From: Russula earlei
Taxonomy: Eukaryota > Basidiomycota > Agaricomycetes > Russulales > Russulaceae
DNA: 58,259 nucleotides
Assembly: GCA_025769875.1 (NCBI GenBank)
Contig: JAGFNK010000333.1
Location: 1 to 58,259 of the forward strand
Direction of reading: 5' to 3'
Shown here: positions 36,091 through 47,263 of the stretch, one piece after another
Layout of the letters: the number at the start of each line of letters is the position of its first letter
Position numbering within the stretch: position 1 is the first letter of the stretch
Notes under the pieces: generated by a model
Database searches by the model: none
Seen by the model: the letters and a program-made list of their open reading frames with translations, nothing else
What the model was told of the DNA's origin: nothing
Program-made: the position numbers and the translations under genes

Positions 36091-37710
36091 CCAATCGAGA
36101 CTAAAATCCATCTTTACTGATGGGTGAGAACACGGTAAAATCAAACTGGCCCACCAGGCCCCACCTACACCACAGACAGGAATGGATAACTCCAGTCCAC
36201 TGAAACTCAACTCAGTGGTCAATGAAGGTGAAATGGGTTACACGATGCTGAGATTGGCCTGCCCACGGAACCGCAGGCTTGGTCCGCATTGATGGTCAAA
36301 ATATCGAAGCGTTTCCATGAGTCTCTTGCCGATCCCCCCCTTCCCGACTCCAAGGACTATTCGTGATGCGGAACACCATGGCTTGCCTGACACACCGTCT
36401 TGAGTACTCGGATGGCCTGTCCTTGGAGGCCGTTTCTTAGAGCAGCGCACACATAGCCGAACGGTTTCATGTCACTGTGTCCCACGTGTACGACCACGAG
36501 GGGCCCAACCACCTTTCATCCAACAAGCTATATCCCCTTTAATCTCTCTACCTCACAAGTGGACTTGGCTTTCCATCCGGCCTTCGTTCGAACTGTGCGA
36601 CACAGTCTGTGACGGATGGCACATCCGGCATGTCATTCAGGTCGATATCGGATGTCTGAAGGCTCCCCACTCTTGTACTTGATGAAGACTTTAAGATCGA
36701 GTCGTCTTCGTTTTGGGGCAGCATCTTCGTCAGAACCAGACATGATGAGCTAGAGCAAGGAGACATATTGAACCATTCGGCACCCGGGTCTGAGTCAGGT
36801 GCCTGCAATTCTGCCCGTCTGAGCAGAAGTTTGCCCTCTATAATTTCGGAAAACGACGTGATCAAGGGCGTTCGAAGCCCTTCAAAAGATCTTGTCTCGT
36901 ACAGAAGGATGGTTAGATATTTCCTGTCCAGAGTCGAAAACATCTGTTACAATCGCGGTGAGTACTGGACACATCAAGATGTCTTTTGGGACTCACGGAC
37001 GATGTGCAGATATCAATACCTCCGCAACGGTTTCCAACACTGCAGGCGATCAGGTTGCCTGTGGTTGCTTCTCTTCCTCGCGCTCATGGGACAGCAATTA
37101 CTCGAACAAGGAAAATGAGTGACGAGGCAGTCTTCAGGGTGAATGCCATGCATTCGCCCGCCGGTACCACAGATGTACGGATTTGGCACACCTTTCGTGC
37201 TGCTGATTGACACTCTCCTCGTCGCGACACACCTGGGAGTTCGAAAGTATGCTGGCTCAAGGCCTCATGTGCGGTGATAACAGCTTATGCCATCGCTGAA
37301 GTCGATGAGTAGGCGCGAATCTCATTTGCTGGTCTGGGGCGCAGTGGCCGTGGCAGGCGAGGGAACATGTTGATTTCGTGACCGTGGTGACAACCCAGTT
37401 TCAGGTTCATTGGGTGAGACGGTATTTAGGTTTGACCTCTCCATCATGACGGGCATCGAAATTTGTCTCACATACGCACTGGGCCCAATACCGATTACTG
37501 ACTGGACTCGTCATCCTAGCTTGCATTGATTCCCTTGCGTTAAACTTTCCCATGCAACAAGGTATGGACACTTACACGTTACAGCTGGCCCGTGCTCGGG
37601 AATTTAATCGGTTCAGACACGGAACTTGTGGTGGTTCGAGCCATATCAATGCTGGTTTTGCCGAGTTTACGTTTCTACTCCGTCAGGTCATTGACGTTAC
37701 TTAAACCATA

Positions 37711-38114
37711 CTATATTACCCTGTACATTTGTCAGGTACTCTCAGGTCACATCAGTCACAGTGCCATTGTCAAAGTCTGATTCATCCCTGTGAATCTGTA
37801 AAGACAGTTGAGGCAGTGGGCAAAGTCTTTTAGGCTACATATGTATGTATAGACCTAAAATATCACACTCACAACCATTAAGTGAAGAATCTAAGCCAGT
37901 ACTAAGGAGTGTGTGGATTGTACAGTGGGTATCCATAGGGAAAAATATGGATGCGGGACTGTGAAGTGGTTGGGCATGCTTGGGGATGGCAGCTTGTGAG
38001 GGGAGAATGTTGTGTGAGCAGTGTTGGTGTGTGTTGGATGGCTCGAGGCAGTGTGTTGAGATTATCATTGATTTGGGTGATTTGGTATGTTACCACTACC
38101 CTGGGACGTTGTGA
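37711..38114. other. Intergenic, no gene seen
   Basis: Unique-looking AT-rich sequence between the duplication and an LTR-like block. No feature supported. Confidence 0.4.
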
Positions 38115-38563
38115 TGTAATCACAGCTCAGACGCGTTGACGCGTCGGTTACACGGACCGGGCATCGCCGGCTTAGCTCAGGCGTATGACGCGTCGGATCA
38201 CGCGGTCCGGCTCAGCTCATATGCTGAGATCTGCGTTACCTACAATGATAAGTTAATTGATGACAATCGGTAGCTACTAACGACTGATCCTTGTATGATC
38301 TTTGTTTCTTATTGATGGTAGCTACTTGCAGTGTACTTAGAGACGCTCTGGAGTACTTGAGAGCGTCGTATTTCGATAGATCACTTCAGTCTTGTCTTAC
38401 ACAATACTGAAGTGAGTACTTACTATTTCCTATCTTATCTCTCGCATCTAATCACACATTGTAGATATCTTGTGATAGGTATTACTGAATTATAGTCTTG
38501 TCTTACACAATACTGAAATATCTTGTGATAGATCTTAAGGATCTTATCGCTGTTATCATAACC
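38115..38563 (-). mobile_element. Probable solo LTR of another family
   Basis: It starts TGTAATCACAGC and ends near GTTATCATAAC. Read on the minus strand it begins GTTATGATAACAGCG and ends GTGATTACA, LTR-like. It contains internal repeats (GTCTTGTCTTACACAATACTGAA at 38391 and 38495, and ATCTTGTGATAG twice). A clean target duplication was not found; TGTGA/CTGTG is the nearest. The boundaries are approximate. Confidence 0.45.
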
Positions 38564-39111
38564 TGTGCCCATCTGCTTCAACAGGCAGAACTTGTTGCCT
38601 GGCCATGTCGAGAGGGTCTGGGGAAAAGGCCAACAAAGTGTGGATTTTCCTTCAGTTCTGGATGGTCATGAAGGTGTTGTTTGATGTGAATGACAAGATC
38701 CTTCATATTCCCCTCTGTTGAGATTTGGAGTGCTCCAGCAAGTGCAAGGAGATCATCCTTTTTGTACCACAACATGGGTACATCGAATGTATGGGATTGC
38801 ACATCATCAACAATCCTGGCATTTCATGCAGCTACATCAGCAATCCTTTGAGCATCTTGCTCTGCCTCAGCCCTCTCCTGTGCTTTCTGTTTGACCTCCT
38901 CAGTTTTGAATTGTGCCCTAAGCTCTGGTGTGGTAATGAAACAAGCCTTGATCTTTGTTGAACCATGAGATCACTTTTTTGGAGAGGTTAACAATCTTTG
39001 CTTGTGCTTCTCCCAACTGATGCCAGGCAAGCATGCAGTGTGCATTCAAAGCAGCAATTTCAGAGTCTTTCATCTGAATCATTTGCTTCAATACAAAAGT
39101 TTGTGATTGAA

Positions 39112-39994
39112 TGTTACACCATTTTCCTTTTACGTTTACTTCTTACCTTTTGCTATGGACTGCTTGCTTTCGTACGTCCCTTTACTTACTAGTCTCGTGA
39201 TCTCTTATGTCTTGTGATCCCTTCTGTGTTATCATGTGACCCATACACGTCCAGGTAACACTGGATTGCTGTTACTTTCACTTTGTTTGGTTCTCTTTCC
39301 ATTTATATTCACTTCTTAGTTTCGACTGTGCAATGCTGCGCACCTACTGTGCAGCACAGTTACTTGGTTCTGACTCATTCGTGGCCTCATTCCTATGACT
39401 CCTACTTATTATGACTCCTACTATACTAGTAGCACAGTCAAAGTGCAGCTATCGCTGCGCTTCTCCTGTATATATAAGCTCAGTACTTTGTGACCAAAGC
39501 CCTAAGCTTGGTCTCTTGTAGAATCCAACCTACTCTTGTCCAAACATATTCTCCTGCAACCCACTTCACTCTCACAAACTTAAACCACCACCACCTCTCC
39601 ATTTCATCAACTCTTCACACACCATCTACCATCTACTCTTCGCCTTTCCCTTCCTTTCCTAAGAGTCTCTCTTCACTCCCCTGAGAAGAGCTCTTTTCCT
39701 TTAAGACCTACCTTCCTCTACTCTCTCTGCATTGCTCAAGGTCCCTGACGGACTTGAATGCATATAGCTAGTGGAACCAGCCCTAGTCTATCCCATTATA
39801 AACTTACCCTAGCTTCTCAATGGACCAAGTTGTACTAGGAAGGGTCTATTGGCCATAACCTGTTTAGCATAAAACACTTCGACCGCTGCAGGGATCCTTA
39901 CTCATTATACATGGGAACCAGCCCGTTTCTTGAACACCTCTCTATCATCAACTTGTTTTCTGCTTGTGAACTGACACGGCTAGTTACCGTGACA
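39112..39994 (+). mobile_element. Solo LTR, family 2, in the transposase gene
   Basis: TGTTACACC to TTACCGTGACA, 883 bp, flanked by TTGAA at 39107-39111 and 39995-39999. Removing it and one TTGAA joins the transposase frame HGFQ to SQTFVLKQM. It has only one unit of the 21 bp repeat seen five times in the copy at 2548-3521. Confidence 0.93.
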
Positions 39995-41330
39995 TTGAAA
40001 GCCATGAAGCTCCTCAATAAGCTTGTCTCAGCCCTTTGTCTCATCCTGTGCAGGTGTGGCCTGGGTGCACAGACTGTCAAGGATGGTATGGGCTTGTTTG
40101 GAAGATGAACAGGTTGTCAATGAAGAGGTGTCCAGTGGGGAACAGCATATGATGGGGCTAGTATTAGCTGCTGGTGTCAAACATGAGGGGGATGATGGGG
40201 AGTGGGAGGGATGAGGGGAGCATTGGTTGGTGTTTGCACCAGCCATGTGGATGTTGTTGTCACTGTCACCCTGATGTGTGCTGTCAGTACCAATGCTCGC
40301 ACTGGTCAAGTCCAAGTTCTGCCACCAATTAAATTCTGGATCCTCTTCCCACTCATGATTATTGGCCTCCATTTCTTCCTCCTCCCATTCATCATCCACT
40401 GCCATCTCTGTGTCATCATCATTGGGGCAATAGTCTGAGTCTGAGTTGGAAGAGAACTTGATCAGGTCTGAAGAGGGTACATCTGTGGGATAGGAGGCTG
40501 GGACATTTGCTTGTGTTGAGTACATGTTGCTGGGAGCAAAGTCCTCCTTGGTGAAGATGTCTGGATTCAATGGATGGAGGCCAGTGTTCTTGAATGTGCT
40601 TTGGATCAGTTCCAGCTTCATGACTTTATTGTGTACCTTCATGTACTCATCAATAACATTGTACTGGTTGATTCTTTCATTGAGACCAAGAAGCTCATCA
40701 CAATTCTTCACCCAAGTGGTCTGTACATGATTGAAGATGTTGACATCAAGTGGCAGGAGTTTATGGGTGGTCTTTGAAGGAAGTGCAATAAGGATGATCT
40801 TGCATTGGTCATAAAACTGGTAGACAGCCAACTTGATACCAGGCATTTCATAGGAATCATGTCCATCAAGGAACAAGAAAATCAGCTTTGTGTGATCAAC
40901 ATGTTTTGAGAGCATGAATGGAATAAAGCACTTGGACATCCAGTGCTTGCCAATCTCATGATCTGTCCAACCACTGCTTGAGTGAGCAACACTGCAGGGC
41001 TTTGTAAGTCATTCTCTTCTCTATTTGAATATTTATGGATGGCAACAAACCTGCCTATCTTGCCTGGTACCTGTTGGATGTCAGGCATTGGGCCTTCTGA
41101 GAGTACAAAGTATGGTGGAGCAGCCCTACCAGCTGCATTCACCACTTTGATAACAGTCACTAGCTCAAGGTTATCACTATGTTTATGGTATTGATACCTC
41201 TGCTTCCTGAGGTAGTAATATGGTCACCTTCCAGCCTTGTGACCTCCACCCATCTGGACCCCCTTCTCGTCTGTATTCCAGAGGTGCTTGGGTGGGATGA
41301 AGCCATAGGTCTTGATCAGCTTGACAATTA

Positions 41331-44300
41331 TTGCTGTTTTCAGTGCACTTGGCAGAGCTTGAATTCCCCCCAAATCAGCACAGAAAACCCCCTCAAATGT
41401 GCAGGATGAATATCTCCCTCAAAACACCTTCAATTCATATAAAACTTATTGTCCCTGAATTGCCTGACTGAGGGCTAGGCAGCCCCATTGTTTTCATGAG
41501 ATTTGAGTGGGAATTGGTGGAGCTGGACTCAAGCCACCTCCACATGTGTATTAGATGAATTACAACTCAAAATCGTGGTCAATATCTATTATTTTGCCCT
41601 CATGTTGTACCCATTGGCTGTCTTGAGGCAGCCCCATGGTGTTTTTGACTGGGAGGAGCACCTAGCAGGAACACAAGAATGTCTTTGTTCATTCAACTGA
41701 ACTCAGGTTCACACAGATGATAAGAGGACAACAGGGCAACTTTATTCAAGATGGTAGCATATACAGGTGGGAACTAAGGCTAAGGGACAGGAAAAGCACA
41801 AAAGACAGGCGTATGAAAGGAAATCTAGACATAAGAAGGGGACTGAAGCTGGACAACGTGAGGTATTGAGTCATGGTCTCCAGCAGCTGTGGTAGTGGCA
41901 TGTGGCAATTTGTGAAGGATGGCTGAGGCCAGGTGTGGTGACGAGGGGTGTGGTCAAGTCACAACGTGAGGGGGAGACGATGCAAAGGAGAGGCTGGAGG
42001 GGGGATAGGGAGAGTGCTGGTGGGTGGTTGCTTGGGTGCTGATGGCACTGCCAAACGCAATTGTGGGTGGGACGATTAGAGAGATTGGATGACAGATGCA
42101 AGGTAGAGGAGCGAGGGGGCATGGATGTAGAAAGGGAGAGAGAAGACAGCAGCAGAAATGGATGCATAGGTGGCATGCAGATCTCTGACTAACAAAATGA
42201 GAGACTAGTAAAAGGGGAGAAAAAGCATACTGAAACATACAGTAGCAACACCATCTGATGGCAATGAAGATGGTGGTGTGGTATGGGGCTCTTCAGTGGT
42301 GCATCAGGACTTGTTGGTGCATGGTGAAGGCAGGGGCATTGAGGGCAAGTGTCAAGACACGTACTGCTGATCCGTGTGGACTCAGGAGCAGGTGGGCAAG
42401 GGTTGGAACAGATGGTACGCGGCGTAGGCGGCGTTGAACAAGAGGACGAGCCAAATGACTAAGATGTACCAGATGGGGACTGGTACGTGTAACTGGAGGC
42501 AGAGGCGAAGGTTAGAAGCCAGTGCAACAAGGGGGCTTTAAACAAGGTGGTCGTAGAAGAGTACCTTGGAAGCGAGAGGAGTCTTTAAACTGAGCGGTCG
42601 CGGGGGAGTACCCAGGAAGATGAGAGTATCACAAATGGACAGTCTGACGACTGCCATGCTTCATTGGGGCTTATATACAGTGTACAGGGTCGATTACAAA
42701 GCACTGGGACTATTCTAGACTCTTTGGTACCATCCAATAGGACTACAGAGGCATAAACTTGCTTGTGTCAACTTTCAGGCTTACTGAGCGCATTACTGAT
42801 CATTGTGGAGCGATGACATCATTATGATGTCACTGTGGAGCGCTTAGTGAGCCTATGAGGTCACTGTGGAGTCGCTCAGTCAGCCATGATGTCATTGGAG
42901 CCTTGATGACGTCAGATGATTTATGCAACAGTTTCTAAGAGTTTGTGCCGCTGTTTCGGGTCCATGGTGGCTGAGTGGCCATGTGGCTGCCACGCGATGA
43001 TTACCCGATTAGGAAACTGGTGCCTGGTCGTGTTATAGTGGCTTTGCAATAGCAATATCTTGTACCGCAGGAGGGATAGCCCAGAAAATGGAAGGGAGTC
43101 GGCAATGCAAAGTGAGAGAGGCTTTTCTTGAGTAAAATAGGACAATCTTCGGCCAGGACTTGGCCTTGGTTCGTAACAGCAAGGGCATGCAGCAGTTGAT
43201 TGGGGTGAGGTGGCATGCTGGTGGTGGCGATGATGATGCAAGGATGAAGAGGAGATGGCACAAAAGGAATATGCACATATGTACTCTTGTAAGTGATTCG
43301 TGGCCAGCCATATAGCTGTGTGGGTGAGTTGACATTGAGGCCATGCTGAGATGCAAGGGAGGCAAAAGCAAGTGAATCAGTCTTGAATTGTGAATTGTGA
43401 CTGAAAGACAGAAAACTCACCCATAAAGTGACCATGAGCGGAATGCGCTGAACAACGGACTTGACAATGTTCATATATGGCATGTTCAACCTCAAGAGCA
43501 AGAGAATGGGCAAGGTGAAGGTGAGGTGGGTGTGAGAAGTGATGTACAGTGTCCAAGTGATGTGTGGCAGCAAGGAAGCAACTCAAAAAAAACAAGTGTA
43601 TGCGTATGTGCCACCAAATTGCTCAGCATTTGCATTCACATTTGTTTGCCACAAATCACTTACAAGAGTACATATGTGCATATTCCTTTTGTGCCATCTC
43701 CTCTTCATCCTCACATCATCATTGTTGCCGCCAGCATGCCACCTCACCCCCATCAACCACTGCATGCCCTCGCCCTCAACACCCCCACCTTCACCATGCA
43801 CCAACAAGTCCCGATGCACCACCAAAGAGCCCCATACCATGCCACCATCTTTGTTGCCATTGGACAGTGTTGCTGCTGTATGTTTCAGTATGCTTTTTCT
43901 CCGCTTTTACTAGTCTCTCATTTTGTTAGTCAGAGATCTGCATGCCACCTATGCGTCCATTTCCCAGCCTGCCACCATCTTGCCTCTCCCTTTCTACATC
44001 CACACCCCCTCACTCCTCTACCTCACATCTGCCATCCAATCTCTCTAATCGTCCTACCCACAATTGTGTTCAGCAGTGCCATCAGCACCCAAGCAACCAC
44101 CCACCAGCACTCTCCCTATCCCCCCTCCAGCCTCTCCTTTGCATCATCTCCCCTTCATGTCGCCACTTGACCACACCCCTCATCACCACACCTGGCCTCA
44201 GCCATCCTTCACAAATTGCCACACTGCCACTACCACAGCCACTGGAGACCACAACTTGATACCTCACATTGTCCAGCTTCAGTCCCCTTCTTACATCTAG

Positions 44301-44795
44301 ATTTCCTTTCATATGCCTGTCTTTTGTGTTTTTCCTGTCCCTTAGCCTTAGTTCCCACCTGTATATGCTACCATCTTGAATAAAGTTGCCCTGTTGTCCT
44401 CTTATCATCTGTGTGAACCTGAGTTCAGTTGAATGAACAAAGACATTCTTGTATTCCTGCTAGGTGCACCCTCCCAGTCAAAAACACTATGGGGCTGCCT
44501 CAAGACAACCCATGGGTACAACATGAGGGCAAAATAATAGATATTGACCACGATTTTGAGTTGTAATTCATCTAATACACATGTGGAGGTGGCTTGAGTC
44601 CAGCTCCACCAATTTTCACTCAAATCTCATGAAAACAATGGGGCTGCCTAGCCCTCATTCAGGCAATTCAGGGACAATAGGTTTCATATGAATTGAAAGT
44701 GTTTTGAGGGAGATATTTATCCCACATGTTTGAGGGGGTTTCCTGCGCCAATTTGGGTGGAATTCAAGCTCCACCAAGTGCACTGAAAACAGCAA
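41331..44795. mobile_element. Long-inverted-repeat (fold-back) element A, TA duplication
   Basis: The ends are TTGCTGTTTTCAGTGCACTT and its complement, flanked by TA (41329-41330 and 44796-44797). Removing it restores the transposase frame LTSLIVKLIKTYG exactly. The two arms, about 41331-43304 (1.14 kb without the LTR inside) and 43648-44795 (1.15 kb), are inverted copies separated by about 340 bp. There is no transposase; the open frames in the arms are low-complexity shadows. TA duplication fits transposition by a Tc1/mariner/pogo-type enzyme. RNA from this locus could fold into a hairpin of about 1.1 kb. Confidence 0.88.
42350..43178 (-). mobile_element. Solo LTR, family 1, inside element A
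   Basis: TGTCAAGACACG to TTCGTAACA, 829 bp, with a GCAAG duplication at 42345-42349 and 43179-43183. It sits in the left arm of the inverted-repeat element, so it is the youngest of three nested layers (transposase gene, inverted-repeat element, LTR). Confidence 0.93.
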
Positions 44796-45458
44796 TAAAC
44801 TGGTGAGATGCAAGACATTTGATTTGTTGAAGTTTTTACCCTGCGCAGGGTCAAGACTGGTAGCCTTCGTGGTGATGAGAATGTCAGCATGACACTGTTT
44901 GAAGCACTCATGCCAATGTCGACCAGGGTGTTTTCCTGAAAGATCCCTTGCATGTGCACAAAGACCACCAGCATGGAAAGGCTCACCAGATATTGCAGAA
45001 TGATCAAACCGTTCTAGCAACACCTTTTCCTGTTTGGTGTCCACCAGTTGGCAGTTGGCTGCAGCTATTTTCCAGCTTTGATGATGGTTACGAAACCTGT
45101 CTCCCAACATGGTTCGCCTAACCTAAAGAATGAAGATAATGGATATTCATCATAAAATGGTACATGCAGCATCACAAACACCATGAGCTCTGGCAGCAGC
45201 TGCTAGAGTCTTGTAGGTTCCATTATTTAGGCTGTGAAGGGCCTTTTGCATGCGTTGTTCATAACGTGGATCCTGAGAGCAATGAGAGGATTTTTCTAGA
45301 CATTCCATCAATAACATCAGCACATCAAGGAGTGACCTGCACATAAATACTGATGATGGACAACTGATGAAAATGTGTATGGCTTCAAGCTCCGCTTGGC
45401 AGGAACTGGCAGGTGTGACATCATGCACAAAATCCCCCCTCAGAAGGGACTCCTTCAA

Positions 45459-45801
45459 TAATCAATATCTCATTGTGAAAATGGCTGGACACCTTTAGAT
45501 ATCATATAATAGATGGTGTGCACAGTACCAGGTCACTGGAAGGCCTCTGAGGTGAGATATTTCAAAAGTGACAAATGACCAGGGGTGATGAATGTACAGG
45601 GTAATATAGTACCATCAACAATCCAGTGAGTACACATGATGGACAGGGTACAGGTCAGCCATACCCATGAGACAGCTGTCATATCAATGGCCATTACCTG
45701 TCAGACAGATGGTGCGCAGCCCTAGCTATCTTATATACAGTAGAATGGAATGTATGAAGTAAGATCAAATGATGTAGTGTGATGTCAGATGAGACTGATA
45801 T
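45459..45801. other. Sequence upstream of the transposase
   Basis: AT-rich, with short LTR-like words (GATGGTGCGCAGCCCTAGC, TTATATACAG) shared loosely with 5.2-6.0 kb. It may include the end of the pogo element. No gene seen. Confidence 0.35.
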
Positions 45802-47016
45802 TGTTAAGACATGTACTGCTGATCACTAAGGACTCAGGAGCAGGTGGGCAAGGGTCGGAACAGATGGTATGCGGCGAAGGCGGCGTTGAACAAGAGGACA
45901 AGCCAAACGATGAGGAGGTACCAGATGGGGACTGGTAGGTGTTGCAAGAGACAGAGGCAAAGGCTGGAGGCCTGTGTAGCGGGGGACTTTAAACAAGGCG
46001 GTCGTTAAAGAGTACCTTGGAGGCGAGGGGAATCTTTAGACTGAGCGGTTGCAGGGGAGTACCCAGGAAGATGAGAGTATCACAAATGGACAGTCTGACG
46101 ACTGCCATGCTTCATTGGGGCTTATATACAGTGCACAGGGTCGATTACAAAGAACTGGAACTATTCTAGACCCTTTGGTACCATCCAATAGGACTACAGA
46201 GGCATAAACTTGCTTGTGTCAAGTTTCAGGCTTACTGAGCGCATTACTGATCATTGTGGAGCAATGACATCATTATGATGTCACTGTGGAATGCTTAGTG
46301 AGTCTATGAGGTCACTGTGGAGTCGCTCAGTCAGTGTTAAGATCTGATGGATCTTAGTACCGACTCTTTAGTGAAAGAGTTGCTTGATATAGTTCAAGCA
46401 CTAGACTTCAAACCCTTTGATATTATCTCAGGAAGATTGAATGTAGAAAAGAGAGGGACCTCTTTCAGTTAGAGTCTGCACTATAATTTTGTTTAGATCT
46501 GTTGACAAGGTGGTTGTCTTGTTAAGAGAGTAAGTCGAGCGTAAGGCTCGACTTCTTGGTACCACAGACTATTTATACGATATCTTGATAACTACTGATC
46601 CGATTCGTACGAAACTCGGGGTGCACATAGCTGAGAACCAGTAGTATCCAAATACAGAAAGCGCAATTCAGAGTGTTGGAAATGACTCACGCGTGAGTCA
46701 TTCTTTCCTAGTATCAGTCATGAATCAGTAAGCAATCAGTAAGCAATCAGTAAGCAATCAGTAAGTGACCATGATCAAGATCAGTAAGCAACTACTAAGC
46801 CAGACATATGAGTAATCACAGATGAGTCAGCAAAACAGATGACAGTCGGAGAAACGGGTGCCTGGTCATGTTATAGTGCCTTTGCAATAGCGATATCTTG
46901 TACCACAGGAGGGATAGCCCAGAAAATGGAAGGGAGTCGGCAATGCAAAGTGAGAGAGGTCTCTCTTGAGTGAAATAGGACAATCCACAGCCAGGACTTG
47001 GCCTTGGTTCGTAACA
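45802..47016 (-). mobile_element. 3' LTR (family 1) of the minus-strand gypsy element, with insertion
   Basis: It begins TGTTAAGACATG and ends TTCGTAACA next to the polypurine tract (complement TTCATCCCCTCTTT). A 510 bp block at 46335-46844 sits inside it, and about 127 bp of LTR is missing at the right side of that block compared with 42350-43178. Confidence 0.88.
46335..46844. mobile_element. LTR-like insert with 11 bp tandem repeat
   Basis: TGTTAAGATC to GATGACA, flanked by GTCAG (46330-46334) and GTCGG (46845-46849), an imperfect 5 bp duplication. It has no coding content. Near its end (about 46722-46770) AATCAGTAAGC is repeated about four times. It is probably a solo LTR of a third family; the adjacent deletion of host LTR sequence makes the right boundary uncertain. 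Confidence 0.55.
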
Positions 47017-47263
47017 TTCATCCCCTCTTTATAGACTTGTTGCTCCTGCAATGGTAGGGATTTGTTTCTTTGGAAGGTGGAGTAGTTTGCATATGAAAAG
47101 TTGAAGTCTGTTCGTTCATGGGGAGTTTTCTCTTGTTCTATGGATTGCTTTGGGGATATCTGTGGTCGATTGAGTGCATGTGATCGCAGGAGTTCTCTGA
47201 AAAGTTCGTTGGTAACAAGGATAAAGGTAGTCATTGACAGAGGTCATGATGAGAGTTGTTGGT

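Larger units (their letters stand above)
34075..37710. repeat. Segmental duplication, copy 2, with a 1.55 kb filled site
   Basis: It matches 23600-26090 in the same order and direction. Compared with copy 1 it has an insertion at about 34682-36232 (between GTCAGC and AAATGGGTTACACGATGC, which in copy 1 are adjacent at about 24335) and lacks about 210 bp present in copy 1 at 24380-24594. The A-tract near 34240 is longer than in copy 1. The minus frame 36943-36548 is open for 131 codons (EGKLLLRRAELQAPDSD, LNDMPDVPSVTDCVAQF), the longest frame shared with copy 1, but a 1 bp indel breaks it there. Confidence 0.8.
38570..45458 (-). pseudogene. pogo/Tigger-type transposase with C-terminal SAP-like motif, split by two insertions
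   Basis: Minus-strand pieces in order. 45458-45150 has a CENP-B/psq-type helix-turn-helix (MQKALHSLNNGTYKTLAAAA). After a phase-0 intron (GTTTGT..CTTTAG), 45122-44798 holds the second DNA-binding part (QLVDTKQEKVLLERF through ITTKATSLDPAQ). 41330-40000 carries the DDE_1 domain, with WNTDEKGVQMGGGHK (first Asp), LFLDGHDSY (second Asp) and SKTTHKLLPLDVNIF. 39111-38578 is a coiled-coil/Glu-rich stretch and a SAP-like motif (KKDDLLALAGALQISTEGNM). It is broken by the 3.5 kb inverted-repeat element, by a family-2 LTR, and by an in-frame TGA after HKAGR and another after IADVAA. The element's terminal repeats were not found. Confidence 0.85.

Noticed and set aside
38160..38230. tRNA-like words (CTTAGCTCAGG) in the LTR-like block
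   Set aside because: No acceptor stem, anticodon arm or T-loop with correct spacing can be formed; it is repeated within the LTR-like sequence.
42921..44259. Many Pro/His/Ser-rich open frames in the inverted-repeat elements (also 50287-51943)
   Set aside because: They occur on both strands as mirror images because the arms are inverted copies, and have no domain; they are low-complexity shadows.
46722..46770. Possible CRISPR-like array (AATCAGTAAGC repeated)
   Set aside because: Repeats are about 11 bp, directly adjacent, without spacers, in a eukaryotic LTR; it is an ordinary tandem repeat.
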